Source of the DNA: Rothia sp035916755
GTDB taxonomy: Bacteria > Actinomycetota > Actinomycetes > Actinomycetales > Micrococcaceae
NCBI RefSeq assembly: GCF_035916755.1
Contig: NZ_JAYWIX010000003.1
Location: 186,001-250,000, forward strand
Direction of reading: 5' to 3'
DNA length: 64,000 nt
The notes under the pieces are model-generated. The model ran no database searches and had not been told where the DNA came from. It saw only the letters and a list, made by a program, of their open reading frames with translations. Below, piece by piece: positions 37,866 to 45,716 of this stretch (its first letter is position 1; every line of letters begins with the position of its first letter). A program made the position numbers and the translations under genes.

Positions 37866-38294
37866 TTACTCAGCTGCTTCCTCAGAAGCTGCTTCTTCAG
37901 CAGCCTCTTCTGCGGGAGCTTCTTCAGCCTTGTCCTCGCCCTTGGGGGTGATTGCCTCGGGAAGGATGACGGAACCCTTTTCGGGAACAACGAACTCGGG
38001 CTTAGTGTCAACGGGCTTTACGGTTGACTCAGCCTTTTCGCCCTTGGCAGCAGCCAAGTCACCGGTCAGCTTCAGCAGAGCAGCTACCTGCTCGGTGGGC
38101 TGGGCGCCAACTGACAGCCAGTACTGGGCACGCTCTGAGTTGATCTCGATGCGTGAGGGGTTCTCGGTCGGGTGGTAAATGCCGATTTCCTCGATAGCCT
38201 TACCGTCACGCTTGGTGCGTGAGTCAGCTACTACAACACGGTAGCGGGGATCGCGGATTTTACCGAAACGCTTCAGACGAATTTTAACAGCCAC
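37866..38294 (-). CDS. rpsP: Ribosomal protein S16 with acidic C-terminal extension
   Basis: 142 aa. Residues 1-85 (MAVKIRLKRFGKIRDPRYRV..., 'IEEIGIYHPTENPSRIEI', 'RAQYWLSVGAQPTEQVAALL') are a complete S16. Residues 95-142 add a low-complexity tail ending EEAPAEEAAEEAASEEAAE; such Ala/Glu tails occur in other actinobacterial S16 proteins. It is a structural protein of the 30S 5' domain and first gene of the rpsP-khpA-rimM-trmD group. Confidence 0.96.
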   Translation of the reverse strand: MAVKIRLKRFGKIRDPRYRVVVADSRTKRDGKAIEEIGIYHPTENPSRIEINSERAQYWLSVGAQPTEQVAALLKLTGDLAAAKGEKAESTVKPVDTKPEFVVPEKGSVILPEAITPKGEDKAEEAPAEEAAEEAASEEAAE

Positions 38295-38499
38295 TGTAGT
38301 GGTTTCTCCTGTTTTCTATAACTGTTCGAGGTCAGGCATCAGCTCGTGGGGCGGGCTTCGTCAAGACCTCTGCGGACACAATTTCTCCCGGATGAGAGGG
38401 GCCGGTAAAAATCGAGTACCCGTCAAGTATGCCAGCTTGGCCCCGCTTAATCTAGGGTTACGCTCTATGGAGTGAGCGTGTTGTGAGCAAGCTGACCCA

Positions 38500-38626
38500 G
38501 GCTACTCCAGCGCATAGAGCTCGCGGCGAAGCTGCTGGCTCGGGGCTGGCGTGAATCACCTAGTGAGCGCAAGCGAACCGGGTGAGAGGGTCGGCAGCGT
38601 GCGCGAGCTCAGGCGCTGGAGAAGCC
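38500..38626 (+). repeat. Dispersed palindromic element, copy 2
   Basis: GGCTACTCCAGCGC (38500-38513) and GGCGCTGGAGAAGCC (38612-38626) are the outer arms, with AGCTCGCG/CGCGAGCT inside. The centre begins TCGGGGCTGGCG (38540-38551) and matches 11328-11395 for about 60 nt. It fills most of the 354-bp gap between rpsP and the ABC permease; the rest of the gap (38295-38460) must hold the rpsP promoter. Confidence 0.6.
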
Positions 38627-38648
38627 TACCGCCCCTCCCACATCAAAC

Positions 38649-39830
38649 CTATCTCCTCAGCGCCTGCTTCCAGCTCACCGAGGTTCCGCCGCGCATGATG
38701 TTGTTGCGGTAGATGCGGGCGCCGAGCCGGGTGAGGAGGGCTGCTACTGCCAGGGTGAGGGCGAGGGCGAGTAGGGGTTCCCAGAGGGCTACGTCTTCGG
38801 CGAGCAGGCGGCGGGGCATGGCGATTGAAGATAGGACAGGCACAAAGGAGACAATCTTGAGCCAGGTTCCTGAGACGTAGATACCGGCGAAGAGGGCGGC
38901 GATGAGCACCATGGTGATGGGGTTGGAGAGGTTGGCGATGTCTTCGGTGCGGGCTGCCATGGCGCCGACGGCGGCCCAGATGGTGGCGATGGCTGCAAAA
39001 CCGACGATGTAGAAGAGGGCGAACCAGCCGGCCGAGGGTAGAATCCAGCCGAATTCTGAGGCGCTTCCGGTGATTTGCATGCCTATGAGGCCGGCGACTG
39101 CGTAGATGGCTACCTGCAGGATGGCGAGCACGATGTTGCCCACGATTTTGCCCGCCAGCAGCTGGCTAAGCGGTATGGCGGTGGCGATGATTTCGACAAT
39201 GCGGTTTTGTTTTTCTTCGACCACGGAGTTGGCGATGGCTATGCCGAAGAGCAAGGTGGTCATGTAGAAAATCATGGCGAAGACCATGGCGATAAGGAAG
39301 GCCAGCCCTGCATTGCTGTTACCGGAGAGGACGCTGGTGCTCACCTGGGTGCCCGCGGCCAGGGCTTCGAGATCAACACCTGCGGCAGCTGCGTTTTCGG
39401 CTGTAACGGTGGAGGTGATAACGGCGCCCAGTTCAGTGACCAGGCTGTTGTCGGGGGAAGAGTCAAAGACAAGTTCCCAGCCCTGGTCTGTGGGGGCGAG
39501 GTAGGCGTCCGCGTCCCCGTCGGCAACGAGGGTGCGGGCAGCGTCCGTGCTGTCGACCTGGGTGGCGGTATAGCTGGTGTTCTCGTCGCTGCTGGCTTCA
39601 GCGGAAGCGACCAGGGAGGTCGCTCGGTCGTCGCTGGTGGCTACGGTGTAGTCGGTTGACCCCGAGCTCATAAAGTAAGGGATGAGGATTGCGGCCAGGA
39701 TGATGACGAGGGAGAAGATGGTTCCGCCGATGAAGGATTTGTCGCGCAGCTTGACTATGATTTCGCGGGTGGCAACGATTTGCCAGGTGTTTTTGGGGGC
39801 GGTGCTGGGGCGGGTGGGTGCGGTGTTCAT
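38649..39830 (-). CDS. ABC-2 type exporter permease (NatB-like)
   Basis: 393 aa. The cytoplasmic N terminus 'WQIVATREIIVKLRDKSFI' is followed by the first membrane helix (IFSLVIILAAILIPYFM), a 150-residue extracytoplasmic domain, and five more hydrophobic segments from about residue 180 (LAFLIAMVFAMIFYMTTLLF...). 'VVEEKQNRIVEIIATAIPLS' is the conserved coupling-loop region of ABC-2/NatB permeases. It overlaps the ATPase gene by four bases, forming a two-gene exporter. Substrate unknown; sodium, antibiotic or bacteriocin export are all possible. Confidence 0.88.
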   Translation of the reverse strand: MNTAPTRPSTAPKNTWQIVATREIIVKLRDKSFIGGTIFSLVIILAAILIPYFMSSGSTDYTVATSDDRATSLVASAEASSDENTSYTATQVDSTDAARTLVADGDADAYLAPTDQGWELVFDSSPDNSLVTELGAVITSTVTAENAAAAGVDLEALAAGTQVSTSVLSGNSNAGLAFLIAMVFAMIFYMTTLLFGIAIANSVVEEKQNRIVEIIATAIPLSQLLAGKIVGNIVLAILQVAIYAVAGLIGMQITGSASEFGWILPSAGWFALFYIVGFAAIATIWAAVGAMAARTEDIANLSNPITMVLIAALFAGIYVSGTWLKIVSFVPVLSSIAMPRRLLAEDVALWEPLLALALTLAVAALLTRLGARIYRNNIMRGGTSVSWKQALRR

Positions 39831-40744
39831 TGGCCGGTGACCTTTCGGTAGATGTCGCCGAGGGTGGGGAGCTGGCGGGAGAACTCGTGCATGTCATGGT
39901 GAAGTCCTGCGCTCAGGATCTGGTGGCGGACGCTGGCCAGGTCGGCCCCGTCTGCGATTTCGAGGACCGCGTCGGTACCGGAGACATCGAGGACGTTGAC
40001 CCCGGCCAGGTCGCGGAGCCAGGCGGCGTCAGCCCCGCCCCGGTAGAGGTAGCGGGGGGCGCCTGATTCGCGCAGTTCGGTGGCGCTACCGCTGGCGCGG
40101 ACGGTTCCGCCGTGCAGAATAACGACGCGGTCGCAGAGACGGTCAACCAGGTCGAGCTGATGAGATGAAAAAAGGATGGGGACCCTGTTACGCATGAGCT
40201 CGCGCATCATGGAGACCATGGTGTCTACGGCTTTAGGGTCAAGGCCGGAGAAGGGTTCGTCAAGAATCAGGGCGGTGGGCTGGTGCAGGATAGAGGCTAC
40301 GATTTGCACCCGTTGCTGGTTGCCGAGGGAGAGGGATTCGAGCTTGTCGTTCAGGCGCTCCCCCAGACCCAGTTCGGTGAGATGGTCGGTAGCGATAGTG
40401 CGGGCGGTGCTGGCGCTCATACCGCGTAGCTGGCCCAGGTAGATGAGCTGGGCAAGGATAGCCTGCTTGGGGTAGAGGCCGCGTTCTTCGGGCATGTAGC
40501 CAAAACCCGCACGGTCTGCGGCGGTGATGGGACGGCCGCCGTAGAGTACCTGCCCTTCGGTGGGTTCGAGCAGGCCCATGATCATGCGCATGGTGGTGGT
40601 TTTACCCGCGCCGTTAGCGCCGAGGAAGCCGGTCATGGAGCCCGGCTCAACGGTAAAACTCACATTTTCTACGGCGGTAGTGGCACCAGGGCCGCTGCCG
40701 TAGACCTTGGTGAGGTCATGCACTTCTATGGTTCGGTCAGTCAT
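39827..40744 (-). CDS. ABC exporter ATP-binding protein (NatA-like)
   Basis: 305 aa. Walker A 'FLGANGAGKTTTMRMI', signature 'ESLSLGNQQRVQI' (SLGNQQ variant), Walker B 'ALILDEPFSGLDP' and the switch His in 'ILFSSHQLDLVDRL'. The C-terminal 85 residues form the accessory domain typical of NatA-type ATPases. It drives the permease encoded downstream. The adjacent two-component system (40869-42976) is on the same strand and likely controls it. Confidence 0.92.
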   Translation of the reverse strand: MTDRTIEVHDLTKVYGSGPGATTAVENVSFTVEPGSMTGFLGANGAGKTTTMRMIMGLLEPTEGQVLYGGRPITAADRAGFGYMPEERGLYPKQAILAQLIYLGQLRGMSASTARTIATDHLTELGLGERLNDKLESLSLGNQQRVQIVASILHQPTALILDEPFSGLDPKAVDTMVSMMRELMRNRVPILFSSHQLDLVDRLCDRVVILHGGTVRASGSATELRESGAPRYLYRGGADAAWLRDLAGVNVLDVSGTDAVLEIADGADLASVRHQILSAGLHHDMHEFSRQLPTLGDIYRKVTGQ

Positions 40745-40801
40745 GGGGCACTTCCTTCGGGTAGCTTGTACTTCAAGTCTAGGAAGGCTGTGAACATAAC
40801 G

Positions 40802-40833
40802 ACTCCCCCACCGGGTGGAGCCGGGCGGGGGAG
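40802..40833. terminator. GC-rich hairpin between response regulator and ABC ATPase
   Basis: CTCCCCC-A-CCGG (40803-40814) pairs with CCGG-GC-GGGGGAG (40821-40833). No good T run, so only a possible terminator. Confidence 0.45.
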
Positions 40834-40868
40834 ATTGTGGGCGGGCGCTGAGAAGCTAGGTTGAGAAT

Positions 40869-41588
40869 CTAGGCTAGCCCTACCCGGTGGGCGAAGATAA
40901 CGGCACCGACCCGGTCACGGCTGTGGGTCTTGGCCAGGATATTAGAGACGTGGGTCTTGATGGTTGCCGCCCCGAGGAAGAGTTTTTCTGCGATTTCTGC
41001 GTTGGTAAGGCCCTGGGCAAGGAGCTCTAGGGTTTCTTTCTCTCTGGGGGTAAGTGTGCTCAGGGCGAAGGCGTCCTCAGGACTCAGGTCCTGGGCGGAG
41101 CATATTCCCCCGCTCTTGCCTGCCCCTAAGCTACCTGCCTGCGCTGCGGCATCCTGCCCCTTGGTCTGCTCCACAAAACGGGCAATGAGCGGCAGGGTCA
41201 TCTCGGGTGAGAGCAGGGCTAGGCCGCCGGCGACCTTACGGATAGCTTCAACCAGCTCATCGGCATCCGAGGTTTTAAGCAGAAAGCCGCTGGCCCCGGC
41301 CTGCAGGGATGAGAAGAGGTAGTCCTCGCGGTCGAAGGTGGTGAGGATTAGGACGGACGTGCCCGGCAGCTGCTCGGTCAAGGCGGCGGTGGCGGTGATT
41401 CCGTCCATCACGGGCATTTGAACGTCCATGAGCACCACATCGGGGCGGGTGGCTACGGCAAGGTCAAGGGCCTCGGCCCCGTTGCGGGCCTGGCCGACCA
41501 CCTCGATGTCGTCCGCCATCGAGAGAATGAGGGCGAAGCCGGAACGCACCATGTCTTGGTCGTCAGCTAACAGTACTTTGAGGGTCAT
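40869..41588 (-). CDS. NarL/LuxR-family response regulator
   Basis: 239 aa. Receiver domain with phospho-acceptor D55 (VVLMDVQMPVMDG), the acidic pair D9-D10 and Lys in 'FLLKTSDADE'; C-terminal LuxR HTH from about residue 170 (LTPREKETLELLAQGLTNAE ... ATIKTHVSNIL). A linker of about 35 residues (TKGQDAAAQAGSLGAGKSGG) is longer than usual. It overlaps the histidine kinase gene, its cognate partner, and probably activates the neighbouring ABC exporter. Confidence 0.92.
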   Translation of the reverse strand: MTLKVLLADDQDMVRSGFALILSMADDIEVVGQARNGAEALDLAVATRPDVVLMDVQMPVMDGITATAALTEQLPGTSVLILTTFDREDYLFSSLQAGASGFLLKTSDADELVEAIRKVAGGLALLSPEMTLPLIARFVEQTKGQDAAAQAGSLGAGKSGGICSAQDLSPEDAFALSTLTPREKETLELLAQGLTNAEIAEKLFLGAATIKTHVSNILAKTHSRDRVGAVIFAHRVGLA

Positions 41589-42976
41589 GAGGTGCTCCTA
41601 GAGGCGTGGGTGTCGTGGGTTTCGTCAATATCTATGGGGAAACGTACCTGTACCTTCCAGCCGGGGGCGCCGCGGCGACGTCCGGCCCAGCAGGTACCGC
41701 CCAGGGCTGCAGCTCGTTCCCGGATGCCCTGCAGACCGTAGCCGTGGCGGCTGGAATCGGGTATGTATTCTTGGCCTTCTCCCCGCTCTGGGCCGGTGGC
41801 AGGGCCGTCATCGGTGACCTCTAATTCAGCCCAGTGGGCACCGGGGCTGCCGCCGGTACGCAGGGCCAGCACCGCATTCTGGGCAGCTGAATGTTTGCGC
41901 ACGTTGGTCAGGGCTTCTTGGGCCATACGGTAGATGGACAGCTGGCTTCCCTGGTGAAGGTGGGTCAGCCGGGCAAGGTCTTGTTCCCCTACCTGCAGTC
42001 GGGTCTGGACGCCAACCGAGCTCATGTGCTCAACCAAGTCAAAAATTTCAGCGACCTGGGGTTCTTTCGCCGAGCCACCACCGTGCTCAGCCTCCCCTGC
42101 TGCCCGCATGACTCGAATCAGGTTCTTCATTTCAGAGACCGACGAGCGGGCCAGCTTTTCGATGTTGGCCAGGGGCTCTGCTGCCAGTTCAGGTTTCTTG
42201 TTCAGGGCCCGGCGGGCTGCTGCCGCCTGGATCCCCATGGACGAGACGTGGTGGCCTACCGAGTCGTGGAGTTCCCTGGCGATACGCAGGCGGTCGCGGG
42301 TCACGGCGTCCTGGGCCATCTGCTCAGCCTGCCGCTCTAGCTGCTGGGCCTGGGCCGCAAGGACGGTCCGCTGGTAGGCCTGGTTCCAGGCTGTGCGCCC
42401 CATCAGGGCGGCGCACCCGTAGTAGAAAAAATTTGTTACGAAAGACATCACGTAGCCGGCCGTTGCCTGGCTGAAAGGGCCCCCGGAGTACTCTTCAACG
42501 CCCGCCATACTGTAGGCCGAGTCGGTCACGACCCAGGCAAGCACAATCCAGATGAGGGCGGCAGTGCAGACCAGGGCATAGACAATCCAGGTCATCGTGC
42601 GGTTTTTACCCCAGGCGATGCCGGCAAAGAGCACCGTAAAGTAGCAGAGTTGGTAACTCAGGGTAGCGGACGCTATTTCAGACACATAGCTCAGAGCAAA
42701 GAAGAGCGCGGTGGCCAGGAGCATCATGCTCAGCGGGTAGACTCGGCGGAAAATAAGCGGCAGCGTCATCGCAGCTGCGGCCCAGTAGGAATGGTGAATC
42801 TGCTGGGCGTCATCCCCCAGAAAACCCGCGGAGTGGTAGGCGGTGTTCAGTAGCAGGGTTGCGGCAAGCACCACGAGCCAGACCAGCACATCCCGGCGCA
42901 AGGACGCCGCTGGCGGGGTGGGGCGCTCCCAGTCCGGGTCTATATGTGAGAAGGAAAAACGTGTGGCTGTGTTCAC
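41585..42976 (-). CDS. NarL-type sensor histidine kinase
   Basis: 463 aa. Five or six membrane helices within residues 30-195 and little extracytoplasmic sequence, so it probably senses an intramembrane or envelope signal. A coiled segment leads to the HisKA_3 dimerisation helix with phospho-acceptor H237 in 'IARELHDSVGHHVSSMG'. The ATP-binding domain has the N box around 'RMAQEALTNVRKHS' and G box 'HGYGLQGIRERAAALGG'. An extra Gly/Glu-rich loop (GPERGEGQEYIPDSS) lies in the lid. The stop overlaps the response regulator start. Confidence 0.92.
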   Translation of the reverse strand: MNTATRFSFSHIDPDWERPTPPAASLRRDVLVWLVVLAATLLLNTAYHSAGFLGDDAQQIHHSYWAAAAMTLPLIFRRVYPLSMMLLATALFFALSYVSEIASATLSYQLCYFTVLFAGIAWGKNRTMTWIVYALVCTAALIWIVLAWVVTDSAYSMAGVEEYSGGPFSQATAGYVMSFVTNFFYYGCAALMGRTAWNQAYQRTVLAAQAQQLERQAEQMAQDAVTRDRLRIARELHDSVGHHVSSMGIQAAAARRALNKKPELAAEPLANIEKLARSSVSEMKNLIRVMRAAGEAEHGGGSAKEPQVAEIFDLVEHMSSVGVQTRLQVGEQDLARLTHLHQGSQLSIYRMAQEALTNVRKHSAAQNAVLALRTGGSPGAHWAELEVTDDGPATGPERGEGQEYIPDSSRHGYGLQGIRERAAALGGTCWAGRRRGAPGWKVQVRFPIDIDETHDTHASRSTS

Positions 42977-43007
42977 CTGCCCACTGTATCAAGACCAGGG
43001 CGCTGGC

Positions 43008-43033
43008 GGCTCCCCCGCGAGGCGGAGGGAGCC
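43008..43033. terminator. Hairpin downstream of the 642-aa protein gene
   Basis: GGCTCCC (43008-43014) pairs with GGGAGCC (43027-43033) within a GC-rich region just after the stop at 43044. Confidence 0.4.
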
Positions 43034-43043
43034 AGGCTCCTAG

Positions 43044-44972
43044 TCACGAGCGCCGAAGAAATGCCCCCAGCTGTTGCCGGACAAGCTGCCCTGCCTGGCG
43101 GCCGAGCTTCTGGGCGTTGCGGACGACCTTGGGGGCCTGCGGCTCGGAGGTCTCTTCCGCCTGTTGCTGGGCCTGGGCGCGGAGCTCTTCGGTCAGCGAG
43201 AGGGGTCTCACCTGGTGGTGTTCGACCGTGGACAGTTTCTCGGCTGCCTGCAGGCGGCGGTAGACACGTGCGATGACTAGTTCGGCTGCGCCGGTAGCCC
43301 CGAGGGTGGCTGCTGCGATGAGGGCCGCGCGGGGTGAACGACCCTGCGCTACGCGTCGGGCTGCCCACAGGGCCAGGGCGCCGGAGGCACCGAGCTGGGC
43401 AGTGGCATCCGCTGTGAGAAGCCAAGGGCGTTCCCTAATTTCCCGGCTCACGGTGCTGAGTGTATCGGTGCCGTTGGGGTAGGCGGTGACGCTCTCCTTG
43501 AAGCGCTCCAGCCCATTCATATCGGGGGCGAATTTTCGGTAGCCCGCGAACTCATCAAGGTGCACAGCCCCGGTGAGCACCTTCAGTAATTCTTCGGGTA
43601 GTTCGAGGGCATGGATTGTGGATTCCAGTCCGTCGGAGCTTTCGCAGTCCAGCACGTAGTTGGTCAGGCGATTAGCGGTTTGCTCATCGAGCCCGTAGAG
43701 CCAGATGAGCTGTTCGAGCTGCTCACGGGCGGCTAGTTCCCTGAACGGTGCCGGGAGTAAGCCCGGCAGACTCCAGACCAGGTTACCCACTTCGCTGGAG
43801 ACCCGTTCAAGGGCAGAGCCGATTTTTGTTAGGGGTGACCAGCTAAAAGTCAGCACGGTGCCTACCAGACCCGAGTCGGGAGTGCCCATGACCTGGTTGA
43901 CCCAGTCGGTGACGCTACCGGTTTCGGGGCCGGTGGAATCGGCAGGGAGCACGAAGGTCAGGTTCTGACCAAAGAGGGTCTGCTCAGCCACAATCGAGGG
44001 CACGTTCATGGCTTCAAGCAGATTGGCCAGGGTGCGGGGGTCGGCAGTAAGCAGCGACCAACCCTTATCGGCAGGTGCCGCCTCAACCTCACCGGCCATG
44101 AGCTCAGGCTGCATGTAGGTGGCAAGGTCAGCCATCGACAGCTCCACCAGCGCAGCACTCACCCCGTGCGGGTCAAGACTCAGGGAATCGGTGCCCTGGG
44201 AGAAGGACGCCAGGTGGTAGTCCTCCCCCGGCTTTTGGGGTATAAGGTCAGCGGCACCCGGGAAGAGGTCGTCCAGCTGATTCAGAAACTCGCTCAGGGG
44301 CACACCGGGCAACAGCACCCCGGTGCTGTCGGTCTGCACAGTACGCAAGGACGCCTGCCCCGGCACTCGCTCGCACAGCACGAAGAGCTGGGCGCGGCGT
44401 CCGTCCGTTTCAAGGGCCGTCACCGTCGCCACTGACTCTAAATAACCAGCTAGCTGAGGGGTAATCTCCCAGTTCAGCTCTTCCACCGCGGCCAGATCCT
44501 CTGGGGTGAGGTCACCGGTCATTGTCTGAAGCTCCTCTGCGGTAACCTCAGTAGAAACCTCTTCAGGCTCTGCCAGGAACTCTCCGCTTCCCTGCTCTGC
44601 CTGCATAATCTGCTGAATCAGATCATCGAACTTATCGGGGTCGGCAGCGAGCTCTTCAACACTCTTGATGTCGTCCTCGGTATACTCGTAGCTCTGGCCA
44701 GCTCCCTGAGCCTGCTCCCGAATCATGCCGATAATGCTCTCTAGCTGATCCCGAACCTGCTGCTCAACGTCAGCAGGCAGGGCAAGCTGCTCACCGGCGT
44801 CCGCCCCCTGCTGAGTATCAGGCGAACCGCTGTAGAGAGTAGGAACCAGCTCCCGCCAGCTCCCCCAGGGCTGGGCACAATCAATGCGCAGACGCACCCA
44901 CAGCACATCAGAACCCACAACCTCCCCGTAGGAGGCACCCTGCTGGGCGGGGTCACAGTGTGATTCAGTCAT
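43044..44972 (-). CDS. Large acidic protein of unknown function
   Basis: 642 aa, start at ATG 44970-44972. No family recognised. Residues 70-160 are very acidic and helical (EYTEDDIKSVEELAADPDKF); residues 170-400 look like an alpha/beta domain with Leu-rich segments (GVPLSEFLNQLDDLFPGAAD, MADLATYMQPELMAG); residues 540-600 contain a moderately hydrophobic, Ala-rich region (ALALWAARRVAQGRSPRAAL...) that might associate with membrane. The C terminus is basic (RQLGAFLRRS). There is no signal peptide. It lies alone between a Nudix gene and the two-component system. Confidence 0.75.
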   Translation of the reverse strand: MTESHCDPAQQGASYGEVVGSDVLWVRLRIDCAQPWGSWRELVPTLYSGSPDTQQGADAGEQLALPADVEQQVRDQLESIIGMIREQAQGAGQSYEYTEDDIKSVEELAADPDKFDDLIQQIMQAEQGSGEFLAEPEEVSTEVTAEELQTMTGDLTPEDLAAVEELNWEITPQLAGYLESVATVTALETDGRRAQLFVLCERVPGQASLRTVQTDSTGVLLPGVPLSEFLNQLDDLFPGAADLIPQKPGEDYHLASFSQGTDSLSLDPHGVSAALVELSMADLATYMQPELMAGEVEAAPADKGWSLLTADPRTLANLLEAMNVPSIVAEQTLFGQNLTFVLPADSTGPETGSVTDWVNQVMGTPDSGLVGTVLTFSWSPLTKIGSALERVSSEVGNLVWSLPGLLPAPFRELAAREQLEQLIWLYGLDEQTANRLTNYVLDCESSDGLESTIHALELPEELLKVLTGAVHLDEFAGYRKFAPDMNGLERFKESVTAYPNGTDTLSTVSREIRERPWLLTADATAQLGASGALALWAARRVAQGRSPRAALIAAATLGATGAAELVIARVYRRLQAAEKLSTVEHHQVRPLSLTEELRAQAQQQAEETSEPQAPKVVRNAQKLGRQAGQLVRQQLGAFLRRS

Positions 44973-45044
44973 ATGCTTACAATCCTTATCAACGCTTCAT
45001 CAAACGGGCAGAGCTCTGCCTCGGGCCACATAAGGCAAGGGTAA

Positions 45045-45539
45045 CTAGCGTGCAGATGAATCGCTAGAAAACTCGTACACGGCCCCGGTCTGCAGGGCAC
45101 GGAAAGCCTGCTGCAAACGGTAGGCCTGCCCCTGATCAAAGTAGTTACCCAAATCTTCAGGTGCTACCCATTCATAGGCGGTCAGCTCTTCTTCCTGCAG
45201 GGTAATGACCGCATGGGAAGGAAGCACACCGGCGTCATAGATGTAGTAAGTGGAGTCACCCCAGATACCCATCTGCAGGCCGTGGAAAATCACCAGAAGA
45301 CGGCCCGGCTCAAGGGTAAGACCAACTTCCTCAGCCACCTCACGGAAGCAGGCTGGCTGCGGAGCTTCACCCGCCTCAACGGTACCGCCCGGGATAGTCC
45401 AGCCGTCCTTATAGTTGGGCTTGACCAGCAACATCTGCCCCGCTTCATTCCGAATCACAGCACCGGCCGCCAGACGACGGGTGGGCAGACTTTCAATAAA
45501 AGCCTTCAGTTCTTCTTCAGGCAGATAAGAATCAACCAC
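45045..45539 (-). CDS. Nudix hydrolase
   Basis: 164 aa from GTG 45537-45539 with AAGGAG nine nt upstream. The Nudix box is complete: 'GGTVEAGEAPQPACFREVAEEVGL' matches Gx5Ex7REUxEExGU. The flanking 'RLAAGAVIRNEAGQMLLVKP' is the usual first strand. It hydrolyses a nucleoside diphosphate linked to some moiety X; the substrate is not predictable. The C-terminal region (EEELTAYEWVAPEDLGNYFD) is standard for the fold. Confidence 0.9.
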   Translation of the reverse strand: MVDSYLPEEELKAFIESLPTRRLAAGAVIRNEAGQMLLVKPNYKDGWTIPGGTVEAGEAPQPACFREVAEEVGLTLEPGRLLVIFHGLQMGIWGDSTYYIYDAGVLPSHAVITLQEEELTAYEWVAPEDLGNYFDQGQAYRLQQAFRALQTGAVYEFSSDSSAR

Positions 45540-45670
45540 GGTACTGCTCCTTCTCAACGGGCGGTTACTACACCCAATGTACCGCGCCAGACCACAGCGT
45601 AAAAGGCAGAGGGGCCCTTGCACTCTCTCAGCAGAACTGGCCCCTGCCCCCAAGCGTCCTTAAAAGCCAC

Positions 45671-45705
45671 AGGGCGGGGGTAAGCCACCTGCTTACCCCC
45701 GCCCT
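45671..45705 (-). terminator. Terminator of ffh
   Basis: A perfect 15-bp stem AGGGCGGGGGTAAGC/GCTTACCCCCGCCCT with a 5-nt loop, 12 nt after the ffh stop; the minus strand continues TGTGGCTTTTAAGG. Confidence 0.8.
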
Positions 45706-45716
45706 ATCAGCAGGTT

